This document shows, in pieces, positions 16,844 through 24,833 of a stretch of DNA of 64,000 nt. Numbering within the stretch: position 1 is the stretch's first letter; the number at the start of each line of letters is the position of its first letter. The stretch covers positions 1 to 64,000 of the forward strand of contig JAETQY010000008.1 of NCBI GenBank assembly GCA_021770445.1, given 5' to 3'. The stretch is from Bacillota bacterium. Lineage in GTDB: Bacteria > Bacillota > Clostridia > Oscillospirales > Oscillospiraceae. The notes under the pieces were generated by a model. The model saw only the letters and a program-made list of their open reading frames with translations. It was not told where the DNA came from and made no database searches. Both the position numbers and the translations under genes were made by a program.

Positions 16844-18808
16844 TTATCTGGAAATAATCATCCCGGGCGTCTGCCGGTCCAGCAGGTACAGCAACAGGGC
16901 GTGCTCCCCGGCGCTGTCCAGCACGGCGGCCTCCGACCCGCCGGCGCGGAGGGCCTGGACGCAGTCCTGGACGGGCTCCGTCAGATTTTCGGGAATCTCG
17001 CCGGTCTCCAGCCGCTCCTCCGCCCGTTTCACGTCCATGCGCTCCAGGCCGGTCAGGCCGGCGGGGGAGAACAGCGCGAGAATCTCCGCCTTGTCCTCCA
17101 GGGCCGCCTCCAGTCCGCCGCCGCACTCGCATACCCGCACCCGGACGCCCAGCGCCCGCAGGGCGGACACGTCCTGCCAAATATCCGCTCCGGCCACGGC
17201 CTGGCACTGGACCACCATTTTTTTGCCCGCGTACCGCTCCAGCAGCGGGAGGGCGGACAGCAGCCCCCGGACCTGCTCCATGCCGTCCAGGCCCCGGATC
17301 ATGTCGTACTCCTGCAAAAAGCTGCGGACATACTCCACATCGGTGGGGGTGTCGATATACTCCCGGCCCCGTTTCTGCCTCGTCTCCTCCCCCTTGCCGG
17401 TAATCAGCAGGACGGAGGGCTCCCAACAGCTCAAAACCGCCTGGCGGATGGCCTCGCCCCGGTTGGGCTCAATGAGGTATTTGCACCCCTGCTCCGCCAC
17501 ATGGGCGGCAATCTGCCCGCAGATGGACAGGGTGTCCTCCTCTCCGCTGTCCTCCTCGGTGAGGACTACCAGATCGGAGTATTTTCCCGAGATTTCTCCC
17601 AGGTCCCGCCGCCGGTCCAAGGCCTTCAGGCCGGGGCAGCCGAACACCGTCACGATCCGCCGGCCGGGGTACTCCGCCCGGGTGGAGCGGAACAGCGCCT
17701 CAAAGCTCATGCGGTTGTGGGCGTAGTCCACGATGGCGGTGACCGTCCCGCCGGCGCTGGCAAAGACCTCCATCCGGCCGGGGACTCTGGCCCGCTCCAG
17801 GCCCACGTAGATAAACCGCTCCGGAATCTCCAGTCCCTCGCACACGGCGATGGCGGCCAGGGCATTCTCCACGTTGAACAGCCCCGGCATGGTGAGCCGG
17901 AACTCCCGCTGGTACCGCCTGGTGCGCACCTGAAACAGGATGTCCTCCCCCCGCTTGCGCACCCGGTCGGCGTAGACGTCTGCCAGCGGGTCTCTCTGAG
18001 AGAAGGTAATGAGAGGCTTTCCTGCCTCCCGGGCGGCGGCCAGCACCCGGTCGGCGTGGTCGCAGTCCAGATTGACGCAGTTGACCGCCCCCTGTTGGAA
18101 GATCCGCAGCTTTGCGGAGAAGTAGTCCTCAAAGTCGGTGTGCTCGATGGGGGAAATGTGGTCATAGCCGATGTTGAGGAAGCAGGCGGCGGCGAAGTCG
18201 GTGCACAGGGAGCGGTGGTATTTCAGCGCCTGGCTGGACACCTCCATGGTCAGATACTCCAGCCCGGATTGGACGGCCCGGTAGAAGTGGCGCTGGAGGT
18301 CCAGGGCGTCGGGGGTGGTGATGTGGGACTCGAACCGCTCCACCCCGTCGTAGGTGTCGATGGAGGAAATCACTCCGCTCTCCGGCCCGCCTGTCTCCGC
18401 CATATACCCGTCCAGGATGGATTTCAGATAGTAGGCGGTGGAGGATTTGCCCTTGGTGCCCGTCAGGCCGATGACCTTCAGCTTCCCCGAGGGGTGGTCA
18501 AAGAACAGGTCGGCCAAGGGGGCGATGGTCCGGCGCATGTCGTTGACTTGGAGGCAGGGCAGGTCCACCTCCGAGTAGGGGGTCTCGCTCACATAGGCGA
18601 TGGCCCCCTTGTTCCGGGCCATTGCCAGGAACTCCGCCTTGAAGTGGGCCCCCTTACAGATAAACAGGGTGCCGGGGACCACCTCCCGGGAGTCGTAGGA
18701 CACCAGCTCCACCGGGGCGGACCGGATCACATCCTCCGGAACGGGGGCGGCCAGCAGGTTCCGCTCCTCCAGCAGGGCGATATAGTCGTTGAGGGCGGGC
18801 TTTGCCAT
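16844..18808 (-). CDS. MurE-like Mur ligase fused to a shortened ArgB-like domain
   Basis: A 654-residue protein. Residues 1-500 are a Mur ligase: N-terminal UDP-sugar domain, P-loop GLTGTKGKSSTAYY (about 114-127), TTPDALDLQ, EVSSQAL and the C-terminal domain with FGCPG. The DNPR/DNPA motif that selects diaminopimelate or lysine in MurE is replaced by TEEDSGEED (417-425). Residues ~515-565 (LPLLERYAGKKMVVQ ... DVSALRALGVRVRV) and ~573-652 (KAEILALFSPAGL ... ALLLYLLDRQTPGMII) resemble the N- and C-terminal parts of acetylglutamate kinase (ArgB), with the central region missing. It is the last gene of a minus-strand operon with an Asp racemase and a D-Asp-ligase-like enzyme. Likely role: adding an unusual amino acid to a UDP-MurNAc peptide; the substrate is unknown. 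Confidence 0.82.
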   Translation of the reverse strand: MAKPALNDYIALLEERNLLAAPVPEDVIRSAPVELVSYDSREVVPGTLFICKGAHFKAEFLAMARNKGAIAYVSETPYSEVDLPCLQVNDMRRTIAPLADLFFDHPSGKLKVIGLTGTKGKSSTAYYLKSILDGYMAETGGPESGVISSIDTYDGVERFESHITTPDALDLQRHFYRAVQSGLEYLTMEVSSQALKYHRSLCTDFAAACFLNIGYDHISPIEHTDFEDYFSAKLRIFQQGAVNCVNLDCDHADRVLAAAREAGKPLITFSQRDPLADVYADRVRKRGEDILFQVRTRRYQREFRLTMPGLFNVENALAAIAVCEGLEIPERFIYVGLERARVPGRMEVFASAGGTVTAIVDYAHNRMSFEALFRSTRAEYPGRRIVTVFGCPGLKALDRRRDLGEISGKYSDLVVLTEEDSGEEDTLSICGQIAAHVAEQGCKYLIEPNRGEAIRQAVLSCWEPSVLLITGKGEETRQKRGREYIDTPTDVEYVRSFLQEYDMIRGLDGMEQVRGLLSALPLLERYAGKKMVVQCQAVAGADIWQDVSALRALGVRVRVCECGGGLEAALEDKAEILALFSPAGLTGLERMDVKRAEERLETGEIPENLTEPVQDCVQALRAGGSEAAVLDSAGEHALLLYLLDRQTPGMIISR

Positions 18809-18826
18809 GGGCCATTCCTCCTGGTA

Positions 18827-19543
18827 TTATTTAACAAAAATATCACGCAGCGGCTTGTGACAGGCCTGGACCGACCGCTCGGCCAGCACCGCCATGGCGT
18901 CGGTATAGAAGGGGGGTAGGTGGTGCTTATCGGCAAAGACGGACAACTCGGTGCAGGCCAGCACCCCGCAGTCGCAGCCCTGGGCCAGGAGGTCCTGGTG
19001 GACGGCGGCGAACTTCTGGGGGTCGCCGTCCCGGCTGGCTTTCACGTCGTCGTAGATGAGAGACATCACCAATTTTTGCGCCCCCGGGGAGGGGATCACC
19101 GCCTCGATTCCGGCGGCAGAAAATTCCTTTTGGTATAATCCGGTTTGGATAGTACCGTCTGTAGCTAAAATGCCGGGGCGTTTCAGTCCCCGGGAGGCCA
19201 GCAGCCGGGCGGTCTCCCGGATCATGTGGAGGATGGGAATGCCGATCTGCTCCTGGACCTGGTCCAGGAAAAAATGGGAGGTGTTGCAGGGGACGGCGAT
19301 GCAGGTGCACCCCGCTCCCTCCAGCAGCCGGGCATCGGCCAGCAGCCGCCGGTACACCGCCTGCCGCTCCTCCTCGCTGCCCAGGATGGCGGCGGTGCGG
19401 TCGGGCATGTCGCTGTCGGAGAGGATCAGGGCGTTGACGTGCTCCTGGTCCGACCGGGCGGCAGTGCGGTCGATGACAAACTGATAAAAGGTATTGGTGG
19501 CTTGCGGCCCCATGCCGCCTAAAACGCCGAGACGATACTGCAT
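18827..19543 (-). CDS. aspartate/glutamate racemase family protein
   Basis: A 238-residue PLP-independent racemase. Both catalytic cysteines are present, Cys86 in VPCNTSH and Cys197 in ACTELS, and the N-terminal LGGMGPQAT signature is typical of aspartate racemases. GAGGAG lies 9 nt before the ATG, overlapping the stop of the upstream ATP-grasp gene (6-nt gap), so it is co-translated. In Enterococcus faecium an aspartate racemase supplies D-Asp to the ligase Aslfm for peptidoglycan cross-bridges; the same pairing is seen here. D-Asp is therefore the most likely product, by inference from the neighbour. Confidence 0.88.
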   Translation of the reverse strand: MQYRLGVLGGMGPQATNTFYQFVIDRTAARSDQEHVNALILSDSDMPDRTAAILGSEEERQAVYRRLLADARLLEGAGCTCIAVPCNTSHFFLDQVQEQIGIPILHMIRETARLLASRGLKRPGILATDGTIQTGLYQKEFSAAGIEAVIPSPGAQKLVMSLIYDDVKASRDGDPQKFAAVHQDLLAQGCDCGVLACTELSVFADKHHLPPFYTDAMAVLAERSVQACHKPLRDIFVK

Positions 19544-19549
19544 TATGTG

Positions 19550-20770
19550 TTACTCCTCGCCGGGTATTTTGTTGTACTGGTCGAAGCGCTTGATGTTGCC
19601 CAGGTGGTTCTTGCACACTCGCAGGCGGCGGCGCAGGGAGGCGTCCGCCGGACAGACCAGGGAGTGGTGGTCCGCCCCCGCCTTGATGAGGGCGCGCATC
19701 TCCTCGTGGTACCGCTTGGGGGTGAACTTGAAGGCCACCCGCTTGGGCACCATCCGCCACAGGGAGCGGTTCTCCGTCATAGTGAAGGGCAGGTCCTTTT
19801 CCTCGATCCGGTCCTCCACCACCAGCTTGGCGATGTTGTGCCCCGCGCCGGTGACATAGTAGTTGCTCCGGCCCTGGCGGCAGTTGATCTCAAAGGCCTT
19901 GTACTTGCCGTCCCGGCTGTCGTACTTGATATCGAAGTTGGAAAAACCGGTGAAGTGAAGGGCCTCCAGCAGGCCCTTGATCTTTAGCTCCAGTTCCTCG
20001 TCCCGCTCGGTGAGAATCACCGCGTGGTTGCCGATGCCGTGGGGGGAGTGCTCCTCCAGCAGGACGTGGCCCAAGCACATGGTGGTCACCCGGCCGTTGC
20101 GGTCAGAGTAGCTGGTGAGCACTCGCATGTAGCTGTCGTCCCCGGGAATAAACTCCTGGAGCACCATGTGGTCGGAATAGCCGGCGGCGTAGACGTGGTC
20201 CAGGCTCTCCAGCAATCCTTCCCAGCTCTGGCAGATATAGACCTTGGCCAGGGAGTGGTCGCCGCAGGCCCAGTAGGCCACGCTGTCGGCGGGCTTGGCG
20301 ATGTAGGGCGGGCCCCAGGGGAGGGTGAAGTTATGGCCCATGGACCTGTCGTAGATAAAGGTGGCCGGGTGGTCGATGCCGTGTTCGTCGCAGAGCTGAT
20401 AGAACTTCTCCTTGTTGATGAGGGTATCCAGCAGCGCCCCGTCGATGTAGGGGGCAATCACATTGGCGGGCAGGGAATCCTTACAGTGGGCGGCCAGCTG
20501 GACATAGCTGTCCCCGCAGCCCAGAAGGATGACCTTTTTGTCCGAGAACTCCTCCGCCGCAGCCTGGACGTTACGGCGGAAGGCCCTCTCGTCCTCGTTG
20601 TCGAGACACACCCGGTAGTCGATAATGGCGCTGCCGTGGCAGGGGAAGGATGGGTACTTGCCATAGGCCACGGAGCGCACCCCATAGGCCTCGTAAAAGG
20701 CCCGGGCCACGCTGTACACGTTGATATCGCCGCCGAAGAGCAGCGGCTGGAAGGGAAGGGTGTTGGGCAT
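19550..20770 (-). CDS. ATP-grasp ligase, D-aspartate ligase (Aslfm) family
   Basis: A 406-residue ATP-grasp enzyme. Landmarks shared with the D-aspartate ligase family: an N-terminal GGDINVYSVARAFYE motif, YIAKPADSVAYW (ATP-binding Lys), FIPGDDSYMRV, GHVLLEEHSPHGIGN and the metal site FEINCRQGRSNYY. The ATG at 20770 is used because GAAGGAG, which lies in the codons of an upstream in-frame ATG (20788), is then at the right distance. The family attaches the beta-carboxyl of D-Asp to the side-chain amine of the stem peptide residue 3. Neighbouring racemase and Mur ligase genes support a role in cell-wall precursor branching. Substrate identity is inference. Confidence 0.82.
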   Translation of the reverse strand: MPNTLPFQPLLFGGDINVYSVARAFYEAYGVRSVAYGKYPSFPCHGSAIIDYRVCLDNEDERAFRRNVQAAAEEFSDKKVILLGCGDSYVQLAAHCKDSLPANVIAPYIDGALLDTLINKEKFYQLCDEHGIDHPATFIYDRSMGHNFTLPWGPPYIAKPADSVAYWACGDHSLAKVYICQSWEGLLESLDHVYAAGYSDHMVLQEFIPGDDSYMRVLTSYSDRNGRVTTMCLGHVLLEEHSPHGIGNHAVILTERDEELELKIKGLLEALHFTGFSNFDIKYDSRDGKYKAFEINCRQGRSNYYVTGAGHNIAKLVVEDRIEEKDLPFTMTENRSLWRMVPKRVAFKFTPKRYHEEMRALIKAGADHHSLVCPADASLRRRLRVCKNHLGNIKRFDQYNKIPGEE

Positions 20771-20808
20771 ACAAAAAATCTCCTTCATAGGGTCTTGTCT
20801 GCGGGCCG

Positions 20809-20926
20809 CCTCATCCGCCCCAGTGTGCGCACTGGGGCACCTTCCCCTAAAGGGGAAGGCTTTTAGACGCGCACCTTTTGGCTTCCCCTTTAGGGGAAGC
20901 TGTCAGCCGAAGGCTGACTGATGAGG
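20809..20926. repeat. palindromic repeat family A, copy 2 (two units)
   Basis: Unit 1 (20809-20860): CCTCATCCGC, hairpin CCCCAGTG-TGCG-CACTGGGG, then CTTCCCCTAAAGGGGAAG. Unit 2 (20881-20926): CTTCCCCTTTAGGGGAAG, hairpin GTCAGCC-GAA-GGCTGAC, then TGATGAGG. The outer ends CCTCAT / ATGAGG are mirror images. It sits inside the D-amino-acid operon, between the racemase-like and ATP-grasp genes. Confidence 0.8.
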
Positions 20927-20932
20927 AACCCC

Positions 20933-22000
20933 CTACCGGAACTCCCGGGTGAATCCCCTGGCAAAAATGGGGTCGATGTCGAAGGTAGCCAGGTCGCCGG
21001 CGGAGCATTTCATATTGGTGACGTTGAGCAGGGTCTCGGTGGCCCCGATAGGGCCCACCACCCGGGCCTTCTGGTCGCCAATGCGGACGGTGCGCTTCTG
21101 CTCCCGCCGCCACCGCAGCCACAGGGCAAGGAAGCCGGTCTCCCGGGGCCTGGACACCCCGAAGCCGTTCTGGTAGCCCACGGGGAGCACCGCGATCCGG
21201 GTGGGCTTTTTTAGTATAATGGGTTTGTCTGTGCCCAGGGAGTGGCCCTTGGGTAGCCACCGGGCCTCGGCCAGGGGGACCTCGCCGTAGCCCACTGTCT
21301 TGAGCCGGTCGTCCCGGGTGCGGCGGCACCGGCCCAGGATGGCCGAGCCCGCCCGGACCCCGTCCAGCCGGGCGTCGTCGTTGTGGAGCAGGGCAAAGGA
21401 GCCGGCGGCGTGGACGGTCCCCGTCTCGTAGCCGGCCTGGTGGATGGTATCCAGCACCCGGTGGAACTGCTCCAGCTGGTGGGCCGCCTCCGGGTCGTTG
21501 GGCTTCATGTCGTGGAGCTGGGTGTAGATGCCCTCCAGGGCCACGTTGGGCAGGGAGCGGTAGGCCAGCAAAATCTTCTCCGGCTCGCTGACTAGAAAGC
21601 CGCCGAAGCCCATCCCTGTGTCCACCTGGATGTGGGCGCAAGCCACGGTGGAGCGGTTCTCCGCTAAGGCGTTGAGTGCCAGCCCCGTGTCCACCGAAGA
21701 GACGGTGCACACCACGTTCAGGTCCACCAGCTGCTCCAGCTCCTCCCGGTCGGTGGTGGAGCGGAGCATGAGGATCTCCTCGTCCTCAAAGCCGGCCTGG
21801 CGCAGCTTCTCCGCGTCCTTCACCTCGCACACGGCAAAGCGGCCGATGCCCTCCGCCCGGAGCAGCTTGGCCATGGGCACCACCCCCGCGCCGCCGCCGT
21901 CGCCGGTGAGCACGCCGTAGATGACCGCCCCCGCCGCCCGCTCCTTGATGACGGACAGATTGTGCTTGACCGCGGCCTTTTCGATGACCAGCTTGCGCAT
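20933..22000 (-). CDS. alanine-racemase-fold protein lacking the PLP lysine and catalytic tyrosine
   Basis: A 355-residue protein aligning end to end with fold-type III alanine racemases: N-terminal barrel starting KAAVKHNLSVIKERA, HIQVDTGMGFGGF, the phosphate-site AAGSFALLHND and VRAGSAILG, and the C-terminal VLPVGYQNGFGVSR. Where the family has VVKADAYGHG, with the PLP-binding Lys, this reads VLTGDGGGAG, placing Thr32 at the Lys position and Gly36 at the Tyr. The second catalytic Tyr (SYGRTY) reads SLGTDK, with Leu255. Normal racemase activity is therefore unlikely. It is the first gene of the D-amino-acid operon; possible roles are scaffold, regulator or altered chemistry. Confidence 0.78.
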   Translation of the reverse strand: MRKLVIEKAAVKHNLSVIKERAAGAVIYGVLTGDGGGAGVVPMAKLLRAEGIGRFAVCEVKDAEKLRQAGFEDEEILMLRSTTDREELEQLVDLNVVCTVSSVDTGLALNALAENRSTVACAHIQVDTGMGFGGFLVSEPEKILLAYRSLPNVALEGIYTQLHDMKPNDPEAAHQLEQFHRVLDTIHQAGYETGTVHAAGSFALLHNDDARLDGVRAGSAILGRCRRTRDDRLKTVGYGEVPLAEARWLPKGHSLGTDKPIILKKPTRIAVLPVGYQNGFGVSRPRETGFLALWLRWRREQKRTVRIGDQKARVVGPIGATETLLNVTNMKCSAGDLATFDIDPIFARGFTREFR

Positions 22001-22080
22001 AAGGATAGCCCCCTTTTCTCTCTACGGGAATACCAGTTCAGTCTGCCTGGACCAGTGGACGTGTCATACCAATTCATGTT

Positions 22081-22109
22081 ATTCTACCACTCTTCAGGAA
22101 AAATAGCAA
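22081..22109 (-). promoter_or_regulatory. promoter of the D-amino-acid operon
   Basis: TTGCTA (22104-22109), 17-nt spacer, TAGAAT (22081-22086) on the minus strand, 80 nt before the first ATG. It is back to back with the plus-strand promoter at 22112. Confidence 0.55.
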
Positions 22110-22111
22110 TG

Positions 22112-22140
22112 TTGCAATCCGGGAATATTTGGTGTAAAAT
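22112..22140 (+). promoter_or_regulatory. promoter of the zinc-ribbon / PNP / deaminase operon
   Basis: TTGCAA (22112-22117), 17-nt spacer, TAAAAT (22135-22140), about 38 nt before the ATG. Its -35 is 2 nt from that of the divergent operon. Confidence 0.6.
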
Positions 22141-22177
22141 ACGAGTACGATATTTTAGAATAGGAGGAGTATGCTTT

Positions 22178-22570
22178 ATGGACGAAAAGGTAAAGGCCCT
22201 GCTGGAGCGGGTAAAGGGGACGGCCAGCTACGCCGCCGACGCCGCGGCGGACTCCGCCCGGGCCGCCGGAAAGCGGGCGGGCCAGATGGTGGACGTGGCC
22301 AAGCTGAATGTGCAGCTCTTCGACCTGAACGGAGAGTACAACGATGTTCTGCGCCAGCTGGGCCAGGTGATGGTGGACACCCACCGGGGCCAGGCCCCCG
22401 AGGGGGCGCTGGTGACCTCCCTGCTGAACCAGGCGGACGAGAAGACCGGGCGGATCGCCGAGCTGAAGGGCCGCATCGCCGACCTGAAGCAGGCCCAGAC
22501 CTGTCCCGCCTGCGGCGCCCCCTGCGGACGAAACGACAAGTTCTGCCGCTCCTGCGGCGGCAAGCTGTAA
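22178..22570 (+). CDS. zinc-ribbon protein with long N-terminal helix
   Basis: A 130-residue protein with an Ala-rich, probably coiled-coil region (about 1-105) and a C-terminal zinc ribbon: CPACGAPCG, then CRSCGGKL, i.e. two C-x2-C pairs. The first pair is at about 110-113. The ATG at 22178 lies 9 nt after TAGGAGGAG. Such small proteins are common in Clostridia without assigned function. It is 9 nt upstream of the nucleoside phosphorylase gene and shares its promoter. Confidence 0.75.
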   Translation: MDEKVKALLERVKGTASYAADAAADSARAAGKRAGQMVDVAKLNVQLFDLNGEYNDVLRQLGQVMVDTHRGQAPEGALVTSLLNQADEKTGRIAELKGRIADLKQAQTCPACGAPCGRNDKFCRSCGGKL

Positions 22571-22579
22571 GGAGGCCCC

Positions 22580-23404
22580 ATGGACTATACAATGGATCAA
22601 TACCGCTCCAGCGCCCAGGCCATCCGGGAGCGGCTGGGGGACTTTGTCCCCAAGGTGGCCATGGTGCTGGGCTCCGGCCTGGGCTACCTGGGGGACGAGG
22701 TGGAACACCCCATCGCCATCGATTACCGGGATATCCCCCACTTTAAGGCCTCCACCGCCCCTGGCCACAAGGGCCGGCTGGTCTTCGGTATGCTGGAGGG
22801 CCAGAAGGTGGCCGTCATGCAGGGTCGGATGCACCACTACGAGGGCTACTCCTACGAGGAAGTATCCTACGCCGTGCGGGTGCTACGCCTGCTGGGCTGC
22901 GACACCCTCATCGTTACCAACGCCGCCGGCTGCGTCAACACCGACTGGAAGGCCGGCGACCTGATGCTCATTACTGACCAGATCAAGATGTTTTCCGAAT
23001 CCCCCCTCCGGGGGGAGAACCTGCCCGATTTCGGGGTCCGGTTCCCCGACGCCTCCCACCTGTACACCCCCCGGCTTCAGGAGTTGGCCCGGCAGACCGC
23101 CAAGGAGCGGGGTATCCCCCTGCGGGAGGGGGTCTACTTCTACTGCTACGGCCCCCAGTACGAGACCCCGGCAGAGATCCGGGCCGCCCGCCTGCTGGGG
23201 GGCGACGCCGTGGGCATGTCCACCGCCCCCGAGGTGATCGTGGCCGGCCACTGCGGCATGGAGGTGCTGGGGCTCACCCTGCTCAGCAACATGGCCGCCG
23301 GCATCCTGGACCAGCCCCTCAGCGAGCAGGAGGTGCTGGACGCCGCCGCCGCCGCCCGGGAGAAGTTCTCCGGGCTGGTGCGGGCCTGTCTGAGAAAGAT
23401 GTAA
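22580..23404 (+). CDS. purine-nucleoside phosphorylase
   Basis: A 274-residue trimeric-type PNP that splits inosine, guanosine and deoxy forms to base plus (deoxy)ribose 1-phosphate. Family landmarks: LGSGLGYLGD near the N-terminus, QGRMHHYEGY, VTNAAGCVN, YGPQYETPAEIRA and the signature GDAVGMSTAPEVIVAGH. AAGGAGG precedes the ATG. It lies between the zinc-ribbon gene and an MTA/SAH deaminase 14 nt downstream, consistent with a purine salvage operon. Confidence 0.94.
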   Translation: MDYTMDQYRSSAQAIRERLGDFVPKVAMVLGSGLGYLGDEVEHPIAIDYRDIPHFKASTAPGHKGRLVFGMLEGQKVAVMQGRMHHYEGYSYEEVSYAVRVLRLLGCDTLIVTNAAGCVNTDWKAGDLMLITDQIKMFSESPLRGENLPDFGVRFPDASHLYTPRLQELARQTAKERGIPLREGVYFYCYGPQYETPAEIRAARLLGGDAVGMSTAPEVIVAGHCGMEVLGLTLLSNMAAGILDQPLSEQEVLDAAAAAREKFSGLVRACLRKM

Positions 23405-23418
23405 GGGAGAGGCTGAAC

Positions 23419-24723
23419 ATGTCGATTCTGTTTACCAATGTCACCGCCGTCACCATGGACCCGGCAGATCCCGTCCTGAAAGACGCCTTTGTGGCGGTGG
23501 AGGGCAGGAAAATCGCCTCTGTGGGGGCGGAGCGCCCCCAGGGGACCTTTGACCGTACCATCGACTGCACCGGCAAGGTGCTCATGCCCGGCCTGGTCAA
23601 CGCTCACACCCATGTGCCCATGGCCCTGCTCCGGGGCTACGGCGGGGGCCACGACCTCCAGCACTGGCTCAACGACTGGATTTTCCCCGCCGAGGCCAAG
23701 CTGGACGACCGCTGCGTGGCCGCCGGGGCGGCCCTGGGGCTGGCGGAGATGATCGCCTCGGGCACCACCTGTATCGCCGACATGTACATGCGTACCGGCG
23801 TGATCGCCAAAACCGTTTTGGAGGCGGGCATTTCCGCCAACCTGTCCTGCGGCGGGCTGTACTTCGGCGACCCGGCGGACTTCTCACCGGAGAAATGCAG
23901 CGACTGTCAGAACCAGACCGTCCTCACGGAGGAGTGGCACGGCGCGGGGGACGGACAGATCATGGTGGACGCCTCCATCCACGCCGAGTACACCTCCTCC
24001 GCCCCCCTGTGGCGGTGGATGGCCGATTACGCCCAGAAGCACGGGCTGGGGATGCACGTCCACGTCTCCGAGACAAAGAAGGAGCACGAGGAGTGCAGGG
24101 GCCGCAACAGCGGCCTGACTCCCATCCAGACCTTGGACCGGTACGGCGTGTGGGAAAACGGCGGCCACGCCGCCCACTGCGTCTGGGTGAGCGACCAGGA
24201 CATGGAGCTCATGCGGAAGAAGAACATCACCGCTGTCCACAACCCGGTGTCCAACCTGAAGCTGGCCTCCGGGGTGGCCCGGGTGCCCCAACTGCTCAAA
24301 GCCGGGGTGAATGTGGCCCTAGGCACCGACGGGGTGGCCTCCAACAACAGCCACGACCTCTTCGAGGAGGTCAAGCTGGCCGCCATCCTCCACAAGGGGA
24401 CTACCGGCGACCCCACGGCTATCTCCGCCTTTGACGCCCTGTCCATGGCCACCGTCAACGGGGCCAGGACCCTGGGCCGGGACGCCGGAGTGATCGCCCC
24501 CGGCAAAATCGCCGATCTGATCCTGGTGGACTTCACCCACCCCAATCTCTTCCCCTGTCACGACATACTGGAGAACCTGGTCTACTCCGCCGCCCCCTCC
24601 AACGTAGTGATGAATATGGCCCGGGGAAAAATCATATATGAAAACGGGGAGTTCCTCACCCTGGACCTGGAGAAGATCCGGGCCGAGGTGAAGGACTACG
24701 CTCTGCCTCACATCTTCGGCTGA
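23419..24723 (+). CDS. amidohydrolase, MTA/SAH deaminase type
   Basis: A 434-residue metal-dependent amidohydrolase related to 5-methylthioadenosine / S-adenosylhomocysteine deaminase, converting an adenosine-type nucleoside to the inosine form. Metal ligands are visible: HTH in VNAHTHVPM (about residue 60), His in MHVHVSETKKEH, His in AHCVWVSD and Asp in LGTDGVASNN. Coupling with PNP just upstream gives deamination then phosphorolysis. A related guanine or atrazine-type deaminase activity cannot be excluded from sequence alone. Confidence 0.88.
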   Translation: MSILFTNVTAVTMDPADPVLKDAFVAVEGRKIASVGAERPQGTFDRTIDCTGKVLMPGLVNAHTHVPMALLRGYGGGHDLQHWLNDWIFPAEAKLDDRCVAAGAALGLAEMIASGTTCIADMYMRTGVIAKTVLEAGISANLSCGGLYFGDPADFSPEKCSDCQNQTVLTEEWHGAGDGQIMVDASIHAEYTSSAPLWRWMADYAQKHGLGMHVHVSETKKEHEECRGRNSGLTPIQTLDRYGVWENGGHAAHCVWVSDQDMELMRKKNITAVHNPVSNLKLASGVARVPQLLKAGVNVALGTDGVASNNSHDLFEEVKLAAILHKGTTGDPTAISAFDALSMATVNGARTLGRDAGVIAPGKIADLILVDFTHPNLFPCHDILENLVYSAAPSNVVMNMARGKIIYENGEFLTLDLEKIRAEVKDYALPHIFG

Positions 24724-24729
24724 CCGTAT

Positions 24730-24805
24730 GTAGGGGCCGCCGCCCTCGGCGGCCCGTTCGTGACAGCGGGGATTAAAGCGGGCCGCCCAGGGGGGCGGCC
24801 CCTAC
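24730..24805. repeat. GC-rich inverted repeat, family B (GTAGGGGCCGCC)
   Basis: Two 27-nt arms in opposite orientation: one at 24730-24756 starting GTAGGGGCCGCC, one at 24779-24805 ending GGCGGCCCCTAC, matching at 25 of 27 positions. Each arm itself contains a GC hairpin. A related single arm is at 61588-61613 next to gyrA. It fills the gap between the deaminase and spoVB genes. Confidence 0.75.
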
Positions 24806-24833
24806 GGAAACGAACATGAACAGGAGGCGGCCT

